Below are positions 33,023 through 41,783 of a DNA stretch of 64,000 nucleotides, piece by piece. Origin of the DNA: Cognatundibacterium squillarum (GTDB taxonomy: Bacteria > Pseudomonadota > Gammaproteobacteria > Burkholderiales > Burkholderiaceae_D); assembly GCF_014652435.1 (NCBI RefSeq), contig NZ_BMYU01000001.1, positions 868,001 to 932,000 of the forward strand, given 5' to 3'. The notes beneath the pieces were generated by a model that searched no databases, had not been told where the DNA came from, and saw only the letters and a program-made list of their open reading frames with translations. Numbering within the stretch: the stretch's first letter is position 1; each line of letters starts with the position of its first letter. A program made the position numbers and the translations under genes.

Positions 33023-34702
33023 TTATTTTCCGTCGCGCAGTTCGCGGCGCAGAATTTTACCGACATTGGTTTTCGGCAGCTCCATACGGAATTCGATGTA
33101 CTTCGGTTTTTTATAAGCCGTCATCTGCTCTTTGCAGAACGTCATGAGTTCGTCCGCAGTTAAGGCCGGATCTTTTTTCACGACAAACAGTTTCACGGCT
33201 TCGCCTGAGTTGGCATCCGGAATCCCGACGCAAGCACATTCCAGCACGCCCGGATGATTCATCACCACGGCTTCGACTTCGTTCGGGAATACATTAAAGC
33301 CGGACACCAGAATCATATCTTTCTTACGATCGACGATTTTCACAAAGCCGCGCGCGTCCATCACGCCGATATCGCCGGAGCGGAAGAAGCCGTCCGCCGT
33401 CATCACTTTGGCCGTTTCATCCGGACGGTTCCAGTAGCCACGCATCACTTGCGGACCACGGATCGCGATTTCACCGGTTTCACCGATGGCAAGATGTCTG
33501 CCGTCATCATCCAGAATAGCGATTTCTGTTGATGGTATCGGCAAACCAATGGTGCCGCTGAAACCGGCCATGCCCGGTGGACACAAGGTCGCACTCGGGG
33601 AGGTTTCTGACAAACCGTAGCCCTCCAGAATCGGCTTGCCGGTCAGTTTCTGCCAGCGGTCACTGACAGCCTGTTGTACCGCCATGCCGCCACCCAGAGC
33701 AATTTGTAACTCGCTTAAATCCAGCAGCTTAATATCCGGATGATTCAGCATCGCATTGAACAGGGTATTCACACCGGGGAAGAAGTGAATTTTGAAACGG
33801 CTCAGGGTTTTCATCAGGCCGCCAATGTCACGTGGATTCGGAATCAGCACATTCAGCGCACCCCAGCGTGCGCCCATCATCATGCAGGCGTTCAGCGCCA
33901 GAATGTGATACAGCGGCAGTGCGCAAACGGTGACCCATTGTTTACCCTGCGGCAGATCTTTCATCGCGGGTACGGACCACGCATCATTTTGCAGAATATT
34001 TGCAATAACATTTCTGTGCGTCAGTACGGCACCTTTAGACACACCGGTGGTACCGCCGGTATATTGCAGGAACGCGATATCCTCATGTCCCTGCAAAGGT
34101 TTATCCAGATGTAATCCTGCACCAACCTGCAACACGCGGTTAAAGCTCAGCGCATCCGGAATCGAAAATGCCGGCACCATTTTTTTAATATGGCGTACCG
34201 CGAAGTTCAGCAACATGCCTTTCACGCCACCGTGCATATCGCCCATGCTGGCGATAACAACCTGACGTACCTTTGTTTTCGGCAACACTTGCTGAACGGT
34301 AGAAGCGAAATTTTCCAGTACGAAAATCACTTCTGCACCGGAATCAGCCAATTGATGTTCCAGTTCGCGCGCAGTGTACAGCGGGTTCACATTCACAACG
34401 GTATATCCGGCGCGCAGAATACCGGCAACAGCAATCGGGTACTGCAACACGTTTGGCATCATCACGGCCACACGGGCATGCGCGGATAATCCCAGACACT
34501 GCAGCCATGCGGCAACACGTTGAGAATGCAGATCAATTTCGCGGTAAGTCAGTGACTTACCCATACAAAAGTAGGCGTCGCGGTCTGCGTAGCGATGAAA
34601 TGATTCTTCGAGTAAGGCTGTCAGCGAAGAATACGTATCAGGCTGAATCTCTGCAGGTACACCTTGCGGATAGGCGGAAAGCCAGATTTTATCTGTTGTC
34701 AT
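33023..34702 (-). CDS. fadD: Long-chain fatty acid--CoA ligase (FadD-type)
   Basis: Activates fatty acids to acyl-CoA with ATP. 559 residues, the FadD size. AMP-binding motif QYTGGTTGVSKGAVLTHRN; A-loop EGYGLSETSP; then GEIAIRGPQVMRGYWNRPDE, DGFFRSGDIGVMD and the hinge IVDRKKDMILVSGFNVFPNE; the catalytic lysine region is PKTNVGKILRREL at the C-terminus. CAGGAGAC lies 4 bases before the ATG at 34702. It is a single gene with its own terminator. It could feed acyl-CoA into beta-oxidation and so, indirectly, into the nearby PHA module, but the 13 kb distance makes that only an inference. Confidence 0.95.
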   Translation of the reverse strand: MTTDKIWLSAYPQGVPAEIQPDTYSSLTALLEESFHRYADRDAYFCMGKSLTYREIDLHSQRVAAWLQCLGLSAHARVAVMMPNVLQYPIAVAGILRAGYTVVNVNPLYTARELEHQLADSGAEVIFVLENFASTVQQVLPKTKVRQVVIASMGDMHGGVKGMLLNFAVRHIKKMVPAFSIPDALSFNRVLQVGAGLHLDKPLQGHEDIAFLQYTGGTTGVSKGAVLTHRNVIANILQNDAWSVPAMKDLPQGKQWVTVCALPLYHILALNACMMMGARWGALNVLIPNPRDIGGLMKTLSRFKIHFFPGVNTLFNAMLNHPDIKLLDLSELQIALGGGMAVQQAVSDRWQKLTGKPILEGYGLSETSPSATLCPPGMAGFSGTIGLPIPSTEIAILDDDGRHLAIGETGEIAIRGPQVMRGYWNRPDETAKVMTADGFFRSGDIGVMDARGFVKIVDRKKDMILVSGFNVFPNEVEAVVMNHPGVLECACVGIPDANSGEAVKLFVVKKDPALTADELMTFCKEQMTAYKKPKYIEFRMELPKTNVGKILRRELRDGK

Positions 34703-34885
34703 GTTGTCTCCTGTTATCATGTCTGGCTGCGCAATACAGCGTATTCGCTGCTTGTCTTCGTCTTTTATCGTGCGCAACCGGTTTATTTTGCATTGAATGT
34801 AAAGATTTCCTGCACAGAACACAATCAGAATTTTAGATGAGCACTTCGGCGACTTTCTTCCTGCTGTTTATCAGTCTGCAAAACC

Positions 34886-35917
34886 ATGAAACAACGTGAT
34901 ATCTGGGTAGATTACGCAAAAGGTGTCGGCATTTTACTGGTGGTCTACGGTCATGTTGCCCGTGGCATGGCAAATGCCGGGATAACGATCAGTGAATCGC
35001 TGTACCGGCTTGCCGACAGCATGATTTACAGCTTTCATATGCCGCTGTTTTTCTTTTTATCCGGTCTGTACTTTCAGGGATCGGTGCAGCGTCATGGGCG
35101 CTGGCCGCTGATCACAGAAAAACTGCGTACCGTGTTATACCCCTACGCTGTGTGGTCTCTTCTGCAGGGCGGCATAGAAGTGATGCTTTCGCGCTTCACA
35201 ACGGCAAAAACCAGCTGGGCAGATGTTCTTGCGCTGGGCTTGCAGCCGCGTGCTCAATTCTGGTTTCTGTATGTGCTCTTTTTTTTGTTTGCCCTGCTCA
35301 CGCTGGTGTATCGCAGCCACTCCCGCTGGCTGATGCTGATCTTCAGCGCAGCTGCAGGTGGGTGGGTAACGCAGCAGTTTTTTCAGATTCCGTTTCCGCT
35401 GGATTTTATCGCCAGCTACGCATTGTATTTTCTGGCTGGCAGTTTGTGGATGCAGTGGCAACAGGAAGACCGGCTGCACAATTTGCCCGCGCTGACGGGG
35501 ATTGCACTGCTGTCAGGTTCAATACTGCTGAGCGCTGTTTATCATGTGCAGTGGGGATTCACTTTCCAGTCCCGCAGCCTGTGGTTATTACCGATTGCAC
35601 TATCCGCCATTGCCGGTATCTGTCTGTTATGCCGTCAATGGGCAGGCAGCGCCCGGCCAATACTGCAAAAGACAGGCAACGTGATTGCATGGTGCGGACG
35701 TTACTCTATGCCGGTGTATCTGATGCATATTCTGACGGGCAGCGGTGTACGGATCGTGCTTTCTAAACTCTTGCACATCGAAGATCCGGCAATTCACTTA
35801 TTTGCCGGCTGTCTTGCCGGCGTGCTGATCCCGGTGCTGATTTATCGTTTGCAGGAAATACCGGCACTCCGCAGCATGTCCCTGCTGTATCAGTGGCCGC
35901 GTCGCCGGACACCGTAA
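34886..35917 (+). CDS. Acyltransferase family 3 membrane protein
   Basis: 343-residue inner-membrane protein of the AT3 (OafA/NodX-like) family. It begins RDIWVDYAKGVGILLVVYGHVARG, with the D-x-x-K/R-G and GH pattern of this family, then FHMPLFFFLSGLYF. About ten hydrophobic segments follow, ending in a basic tail. Such proteins O-acylate sugars of LPS, capsule or exported glucans. The acceptor cannot be predicted here; the LPS genes of the window are 15 kb away. It is divergent from fadD and convergent with ackA (22 bases apart). Confidence 0.88.
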   Translation: MKQRDIWVDYAKGVGILLVVYGHVARGMANAGITISESLYRLADSMIYSFHMPLFFFLSGLYFQGSVQRHGRWPLITEKLRTVLYPYAVWSLLQGGIEVMLSRFTTAKTSWADVLALGLQPRAQFWFLYVLFFLFALLTLVYRSHSRWLMLIFSAAAGGWVTQQFFQIPFPLDFIASYALYFLAGSLWMQWQQEDRLHNLPALTGIALLSGSILLSAVYHVQWGFTFQSRSLWLLPIALSAIAGICLLCRQWAGSARPILQKTGNVIAWCGRYSMPVYLMHILTGSGVRIVLSKLLHIEDPAIHLFAGCLAGVLIPVLIYRLQEIPALRSMSLLYQWPRRRTP

Positions 35918-35939
35918 ACGGTCTCCGGCCTGTTCTGCG

Positions 35940-37130
35940 TTACAGCAACAATGTCAGTGCATCCTGCGCTGCAATCATGCCTTCATCGGTTGGAACAACC
36001 CAGATCTCCACTGCGCTGTCCGGCGCATGTACAGGCATTGCACGGTCACCGGTTGCGGACTGATTCGCAGCATCGTCCAGTTTGAGTCCGAGAAAACTGA
36101 GCCCGCGAACAACATCTGCGCGCAATTGCGCATCGTGCTCACCAATGCCACCGGTGAATGCCAGCAAATCAAGCCCCTGCATAACCGTGATCAGCCCGCC
36201 CGCTTCACGCCGGACGCGGTAAGTAAATTGCGCGATTGCCGCTGTGGCGCGGGGATCTTCTGATGCTCTCAGGGTACGCATGTCAGCCGAAATACCGGAA
36301 ACACCAAGCAGCCCGGATTCTTTGTACAGAACGCGCTCAATGGTTTTCCGGTCCATCCCCTGATCCAGCCAGTGCAAAATGACACCCGGATCCAGCTGAC
36401 CACACCGGCTACCCATCATGAGTCCGTCCAGCGCAGAAAATCCCATCGTCGTGGCGATACTTTTGCCTTCCTGCATCGCACACAAACTGGCACCGTTACC
36501 TAAGTGCGCCATCAGCGCGCGACCGGACGCCCGTCTACTGAGTGTTGTGAGACGGTGAGAAACAAAACGGTAGGATAATCCGTGAAATCCGTAGCGACGG
36601 ACTCCCTGCTCGTGCTCGCGCAAAGGCAGTGCAAAGCGTGTTTCTGTTTCCGGCATCGTGGCGTGAAATCCAGTGTCAAAACAGGCAATCTGCGGGACAC
36701 CCGGATAAGCCGCTGCGAATGCAGCAACGCCATCCAGATTATGTGGCTGATGCAAAGGCGCAAGGTGCTCATATCCCCGCAGTGTCTGCAATACATCTGC
36801 TGTCACGATACATGAATCGGCAAAGTGGCCACCGCCATGCACAATACGGTGTGCAACCGCACAAACCTCAAATGCTCCGGCGTGTAAACTGACCTGACTT
36901 TGCAACCACTGCAACGCCGCCGCGAAACGCGTTTCTTCGTCTTTGCTGTTGATACTATCCGCAGACAGGATTTGCTGATTAAGCCGCAGACAGATTATTC
37001 CGCCGGGCTCCAGTCCCTCCAGTACACCGGACAAAATTGCCGGCCCCAGCGTTTTATTCTGCACCGGATACAAAGCAAATTTAATCGTAGATGAACCGGA
37101 ATTCACCGACAGGATTGCCTGCTGACTCAC
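35940..37130 (-). CDS. ackA: Acetate kinase family protein
   Basis: Makes ATP from acyl phosphate (acetyl, perhaps propionyl or butyryl). 396 residues. N-terminal ILSVNSGSSTIKFALYP, then AHRIVHGGGHF, FDTGFHATMP, GFHGLSYRFVSHRL, HLGNGASLCAM, TTMGFSALDGLMMGSRCGQLDP (about residues 222-243) and FTGGIGEHDAQLR: all conserved acetokinase blocks are present. The start is a GTG that overlaps the stop of the upstream maoC-pta gene as GTGA, so translation is coupled. It is the last gene of a probable eight-gene operon. The adjacent Pta domain would supply the acyl phosphate. Confidence 0.95.
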   Translation of the reverse strand: MSQQAILSVNSGSSTIKFALYPVQNKTLGPAILSGVLEGLEPGGIICLRLNQQILSADSINSKDEETRFAAALQWLQSQVSLHAGAFEVCAVAHRIVHGGGHFADSCIVTADVLQTLRGYEHLAPLHQPHNLDGVAAFAAAYPGVPQIACFDTGFHATMPETETRFALPLREHEQGVRRYGFHGLSYRFVSHRLTTLSRRASGRALMAHLGNGASLCAMQEGKSIATTMGFSALDGLMMGSRCGQLDPGVILHWLDQGMDRKTIERVLYKESGLLGVSGISADMRTLRASEDPRATAAIAQFTYRVRREAGGLITVMQGLDLLAFTGGIGEHDAQLRADVVRGLSFLGLKLDDAANQSATGDRAMPVHAPDSAVEIWVVPTDEGMIAAQDALTLLL

Positions 37131-38551
37131 GGTGCAATCTCCCGGTAACGATGCGCAAGCAGTTTCACCAGCGCCGCCGAAGCAACACGGGCTTCTGCGC
37201 CATCTGCGCGACTGGTCAGCGCAATCGGAACACGTGCACCGAGTACGATGCCGCAAGCCGATGCACCCGCCAGATATTCAAACTGTTTGGCCAGCATATT
37301 ACCGGATTCAATTTCCGGTACCATCAGGATGTCGGGGTCACCGGATACCGGTGACTGAATGCCCTTGATGCGTGCAGCATCAGCGGAAATCGCATTATCA
37401 AATGCCAGCGGACCATCAACCACTGCACCACAGATTTGCCCGCGATCCACCATTTTGCACAGTGCTGCAGCATCCAGAGTTGCAGGCATTTTTCCATTTA
37501 CGGATTCCACTGCTGCAAGCAATGCCGCTTTTGGCTGTGTGATGCCGAGTGCATGTGCCAGTTCGATGGCATTTTGCAGAATTTCTGCTTTTGCCTGTAA
37601 GTCGGGAGCAATATTCAGCGCGGCATCCGTCAGCAGAATCACTTTGTGATACATCGGCACATCCAGATGGAATACATGCGATAAGCGGCGGCGGGTCTTG
37701 AGCGCGACGCAATGCACCACCGCAGACATCAGCTCATCGGTATGCAGACTTCCTTTCATCAGTGCCTCGACCTGCCCTGCCGCGGCCAGTTCAACTGCCT
37801 TTTCGGCTGCGGCATGACTATGTGGCACGTCAATCAGCTCGATACCTTCCAGCGACCAGCCAAATCCTGATGCCAGTTGCTGAATTTTCTCTGCCGGCCC
37901 GATTAACACAGGAATGATCAGATGATGATCTGCCGCATCCAGTGCTCCGCGCAGCGATTCCTGGTCACACGGGTGAACTACCGCACAACGAACCGGAGAT
38001 AACTCGCTGACGCTGTGTATCAATGCCTGCTGACGCGCTCCGAGATCAAACATCGCTAAAGTGGGTAAATGGGCACGCGGACGTGCTACCCGTTCCGTCG
38101 GCGCGATGACCAGCGCTTCTCCGCTGACGACCGTTTGCCCTTTCTGATTCTGAATCTCACACTGCAAGGTCACGCGCTTTTTTTCCGGGTCCTTGGTCAG
38201 CACAGTTACGGAAATATCCAGCGCATCACCGACTCTTACCGGCTTGGAAAAACGCAGATTCTGCTCCAGATAAATGGTTCCGGGCCCGGGCAATTGTGTT
38301 CCCAGAACCGCGGAAATCAGTGCGCCGCCCCACATACCATGTGCGATAACGCCGTGGAACAAAGTCTGATCTGCATATTCCGCATCGAGATGAGCCGGAT
38401 TCACATCGCCGGAAATGGTGGCAAATGCCTGAATATCCGCTTGTGACAATACCCGCTGCGCACTCGCAGTCTGGCCTATCTGGATTTCATCGAACACGAC
38501 ATTTCGGATCATCGTCTGATCACTGGCTAACGGGTAGACCGGATTATTCAT
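37127..38551 (-). CDS. Bifunctional MaoC-like (R)-enoyl-CoA hydratase / phosphate acyltransferase
   Basis: 474 residues in two domains. Residues ~15-155 are a MaoC/hydratase-2 domain with FATISGDVNPAHLDAEYA (D49 and H54 are the expected catalytic pair) and FHGVIAHGMWGG. Residues ~165-470 are a PTA_PTB phosphate acetyl/butyryltransferase domain (DLGARQQALIHSV..., ALMKGSLHTDELM, HVFHLDVP, LLTDAALNIAPDL, GNMLAKQFEYLAG). The fusion is a known annotated type. The hydratase could make (R)-3-hydroxyacyl-CoA for the divergently encoded PHA synthase, and the Pta domain acyl phosphate for AckA. It overlaps ackA by four bases and begins 20 bases after fabI. Confidence 0.93.
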   Translation of the reverse strand: MNNPVYPLASDQTMIRNVVFDEIQIGQTASAQRVLSQADIQAFATISGDVNPAHLDAEYADQTLFHGVIAHGMWGGALISAVLGTQLPGPGTIYLEQNLRFSKPVRVGDALDISVTVLTKDPEKKRVTLQCEIQNQKGQTVVSGEALVIAPTERVARPRAHLPTLAMFDLGARQQALIHSVSELSPVRCAVVHPCDQESLRGALDAADHHLIIPVLIGPAEKIQQLASGFGWSLEGIELIDVPHSHAAAEKAVELAAAGQVEALMKGSLHTDELMSAVVHCVALKTRRRLSHVFHLDVPMYHKVILLTDAALNIAPDLQAKAEILQNAIELAHALGITQPKAALLAAVESVNGKMPATLDAAALCKMVDRGQICGAVVDGPLAFDNAISADAARIKGIQSPVSGDPDILMVPEIESGNMLAKQFEYLAGASACGIVLGARVPIALTSRADGAEARVASAALVKLLAHRYREIAP

Positions 38552-38571
38552 TGTCTCTCCAGAATAAATTA

Positions 38572-39339
38572 TTAATTCACAATATGATACCCACCATCGA
38601 CATACAGGGTTTGCCCTGTCATTCCCGATGATGCATCACTGGCCAGAAATACCGCCAGATTGCCAATTTCCTCCAAACTAACGAGACGTCGTAACGGCGA
38701 GCGTTCAACAGCTTTTTGCATCAACTGATCAAAATCTTGTAAGCCGGACGCAGCCCGTGTTGGCACTGGACCGGGAGATATCGCATGTACACGATGCCCG
38801 TCAGGGCCCAGTTCAGCTGCCATATACCGCACGACGGATTCAAGCGCAGCCTTAACAGGCCCCATCATTCCATAATGCTCTACCGCTTCATCTGCGCCCA
38901 GATAAGACATTGTCATCAGGCTGGCAGAAGCAGACAAATGCGGTTCACAACAGCGGACCAGTTCCGCAAATGAGTGGCATGAAATACGCATTGCGCGCAA
39001 AAATCCCTCCGCGCTGCTGTCGGTGACACGTCCATGCAAATCTTCCAGTGGTGCCCATGCAACGGAATGCACAACAAAGTCAATCTTGCCCAAGTGACCG
39101 GCAGCAGTATCGACCAGACTCTGCACACAACCAGCCTGCTCCACATTACAAACAATCAGCGGTGCATTCAGGCGCTCAGCCAAAGGTGCAACAAACTGCT
39201 GTGCTTTTTCATTGACGCACGACATCACCAGCTCAGCCCCCATCGCATGCATTTGCTGCGCACAGCCCCATGCGATACTCTGTTCGTTTGCTACACCCAC
39301 AACCAGACCACGTTTCCCTGCCAGTGAAAAATTCTGCAT
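38572..39339 (-). CDS. fabI: Enoyl-[acyl-carrier-protein] reductase (FabI-type SDR)
   Basis: NADH-dependent reduction of enoyl-ACP, or possibly enoyl-CoA in this context. 255 residues. The SDR nucleotide motif of FabI type is GLVVGVANEQSIAWGCA. The catalytic region is TMSYLGADEAVEHYGMMGPVKAAL, with the FabI tyrosine pair and the lysine of Y-x6-K. The end has SLEEIGNLAVFLASDASSGM and GQTLYVDGGYHIV. AGGAG precedes the ATG at 39339. It may be a second, dedicated FabI rather than the housekeeping copy, judging by its place between an efflux cassette and the pta-ackA genes; whether another fabI exists cannot be seen here. Confidence 0.92.
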   Translation of the reverse strand: MQNFSLAGKRGLVVGVANEQSIAWGCAQQMHAMGAELVMSCVNEKAQQFVAPLAERLNAPLIVCNVEQAGCVQSLVDTAAGHLGKIDFVVHSVAWAPLEDLHGRVTDSSAEGFLRAMRISCHSFAELVRCCEPHLSASASLMTMSYLGADEAVEHYGMMGPVKAALESVVRYMAAELGPDGHRVHAISPGPVPTRAASGLQDFDQLMQKAVERSPLRRLVSLEEIGNLAVFLASDASSGMTGQTLYVDGGYHIVN

Positions 39340-39436
39340 GTTTACTCCTGTTGAATTTGACAGCATTGTGATGTTCTGACTATTTTACCGAACAATATTC
39401 ATAACTAAAATTAGTTAATTATTTATCCAATTAAAA

Positions 39437-40591
39437 TCAGGCGAATTGCTGCCTGAAACGCTGCATCGTGACGATTCTGACCAGCGTCCCAATAAACAAT
39501 ATCCCGGCCAGCATAGGCCATAAGATCTGCAGATCTGCACCTTTCATCAGAATGCCGTAACTCGCATTGATATAGTAATAAAGTGGTGAAATATACATTC
39601 CCCATCGCATCAGAACCGGCATTGCCTCCGGAGGCGTCCATAATCCGGACAAAAACATCATAGGGGCAATAATCAGAATCACCATCATTCCGGCCTGCGC
39701 CATATTTCTTGTAACTGTTGCAATCAGTATGCCGATTCCCGCCAGGGTCGCTACATATGCCGTACTGAATACAAAAAATAGAATCAGACTACCCGCAACC
39801 GGAATGTGAAACACCGGAATTAAGATGGCGAATAAACCCAGCGCAATACCACCAAGAATGACAGCGAGCATTGCAATAATCTTCGGCAGCATAATCTGCA
39901 GAGGTGATAACGGTGAGACCAGCAATTGCTCAATCGTGCCACGCTCCTTTTCTCTGACCATCGCAGCAGCAGGTAACAGCATCGAAAACAGAGTCACGAC
40001 ATTCAGCAATTCGGAAATTCCCATAAACCAGGCATCGTTCTGATTCGGGTTAAACCAGACGCGTACATCATTACTGACTACCGGCAAACTCAGATTGCCA
40101 CCGCTCAGTGCGAGCCCGTTTTGTGTCGCTAACTGTTCCAGCCCGAATCTTGCAACGATCTGACTGGCATCCAGTGTTGCCAGAAATCCCTGAACAGAAT
40201 TAGATGCATCAATCTGCAGCTGCAAATGTGTCCCCTTCCCGGATTGCAGATCTTTGCCAAATCCCGGGGGTATTTCCAGAACTGCCAGCGCTTTGCTTTC
40301 ATCCAGAAATCGAATGCCGTCAGCCGGTCGCGTCGTACTGGCCAGCCAGCGAAATTCTGGTGGCATAAAGCGCCCTGCAAGTTCACGCGATACTGCGCTG
40401 CGATCCTGATCACTGAGAACCATCGCAACATTATTCAGTTGAAACGAAACACCGGAGCCTGCATTATAAATATCCGCTGTAAATGCATACAACACAAACA
40501 CCAGGAGGACCGGATCGCGCATTAACTGCAACAGTTCTTTCCATGTCATTGCGCGCAAACGACGCAGCCAGACAATTATCATCGGAGACAT
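39437..40591 (-). CDS. ABC-2 type permease (YbhR/YhhJ-like), second copy
   Basis: 384-residue inner-membrane subunit of a drug/lipid-type exporter. One membrane helix near the N-terminus is followed by a large periplasmic loop of about 150 residues (VAMVLSDQDRSAVSRELAG, ALAVLEIPPGFGKDLQSG). Five C-terminal membrane helices carry the conserved REKERGTIEQLLVSPLSPLQI. It starts 7 bases after the first permease, with TAGGAA as ribosome-binding site; the frame is open upstream but inside the previous gene. Ninety-seven bases separate it from fabI, the largest gap in the operon. Confidence 0.92.
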   Translation of the reverse strand: MSPMIIVWLRRLRAMTWKELLQLMRDPVLLVFVLYAFTADIYNAGSGVSFQLNNVAMVLSDQDRSAVSRELAGRFMPPEFRWLASTTRPADGIRFLDESKALAVLEIPPGFGKDLQSGKGTHLQLQIDASNSVQGFLATLDASQIVARFGLEQLATQNGLALSGGNLSLPVVSNDVRVWFNPNQNDAWFMGISELLNVVTLFSMLLPAAAMVREKERGTIEQLLVSPLSPLQIMLPKIIAMLAVILGGIALGLFAILIPVFHIPVAGSLILFFVFSTAYVATLAGIGILIATVTRNMAQAGMMVILIIAPMMFLSGLWTPPEAMPVLMRWGMYISPLYYYINASYGILMKGADLQILWPMLAGILFIGTLVRIVTMQRFRQQFA

Positions 40592-40598
40592 ATAATTC

Positions 40599-41783
40599 CT
40601 AACGTACCGGACGTTTATGAAACTGTAAATATCCGGCACTGAACAATGCCAGCGTGTACAACAGCAAAATACACAGGTCATCCCATAAGGAAAATACACT
40701 GACATCCTTCAGGAAACACGCCGTGGCAATTTCTGCGTAATACATACCCGGCAATAAATGTGCAATAACACTGGCGACTGCTGACAATGACGGTATCGGA
40801 ATAATCATGCCGGAATAAAGCACTGCAGGGACCACGGTTACAATTGCAGTTCCAACCATGGCAGCAACCTGTGTTGAAACCATCACAGAAACCAGCAGCC
40901 CGATTCCTGTAGTACAGACCACATATAAGACTGTGGCGATAAAAAACAGAAGCAGGTTGCCTTTAAACGGTGTCCCGAACAGTAACCATGCCATCACACT
41001 CAGTAAGCCCGCATTCACTACGCTGATGCCGACATAAGGTAACAGTTTTCCGATCAGGTATTCAGCACGGCTCAGTGTCGACGCATATACGTTATAAATC
41101 GCACCTGACTCTTTCTCCCTGACTACACCAAGTGCGGTCAGAAATGGTGGGGACAACATCAGAATAACCATGATCAGTTTCGGTGCGAGTGACCAGATAC
41201 TTTTGACCTCCTGATTGTACAAATACCGGACCTCAATACTGACTGGCTGCAACAATTGCTGAACCTGTGACTTGCTGAGCCCGGTTTGCGCGGAGACTGA
41301 GGTAGATAAGTGCTCAACACTGATCGCAGCATTCATTGCGGTGATATAACCGCGCGCTGTAAGCGCCCTGAACGGAAACGTACCGTCAATCCAGGTTTGT
41401 ACATGCGCAGGTTTCCCTGCCATTAGACTTTTGCCAAAATCTGGCGGAATCACGAGTACTGCACGCAAGCTGTTATCCATTAACATTTGCTCCAGCTTTG
41501 CCTCATGTCCGCCCTGCTGTTTCAGTGAGAAATAACGACTGTCGCTGAACTTATGTGCGTAGTCACGGGAAACACTGCTCTGGTCATAATCAACAATTGC
41601 CAGTGGAATATTTTCTACATCCAGAGAAAGGCCATAGCCGAATAACAGCATCAGCAATGAAGGAACAACAAAGGCGAGAATAAAGAACAAGCGGTCACGG
41701 ATAATTTCACGCCATTCTTTATAAGCCACAACAAAAATGCGTGTCCAGTTCAGCAAATGTGGTAGAGACTTATTTTCATTCAT
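40599..41783 (-). CDS. ABC-2 type permease (YbhS/YhhJ-like), first copy
   Basis: 394 residues, same architecture as the next gene. An N-terminal helix (LFFILAFVVPSLLMLLFGYG) leads to a periplasmic domain starting IPLAIVDYDQSSVSRDYAH with LRAVLVIPPDFGKSLMAG. Five C-terminal helices have VREKESGAIYNVYASTLSRAEYL at the coupling region. The two permeases are paralogues and probably form a heterodimer with the fused ATPase. The ATG overlaps the ATPase stop codon as ATGA, which implies coupled translation. Confidence 0.93.
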   Translation of the reverse strand: MNENKSLPHLLNWTRIFVVAYKEWREIIRDRLFFILAFVVPSLLMLLFGYGLSLDVENIPLAIVDYDQSSVSRDYAHKFSDSRYFSLKQQGGHEAKLEQMLMDNSLRAVLVIPPDFGKSLMAGKPAHVQTWIDGTFPFRALTARGYITAMNAAISVEHLSTSVSAQTGLSKSQVQQLLQPVSIEVRYLYNQEVKSIWSLAPKLIMVILMLSPPFLTALGVVREKESGAIYNVYASTLSRAEYLIGKLLPYVGISVVNAGLLSVMAWLLFGTPFKGNLLLFFIATVLYVVCTTGIGLLVSVMVSTQVAAMVGTAIVTVVPAVLYSGMIIPIPSLSAVASVIAHLLPGMYYAEIATACFLKDVSVFSLWDDLCILLLYTLALFSAGYLQFHKRPVR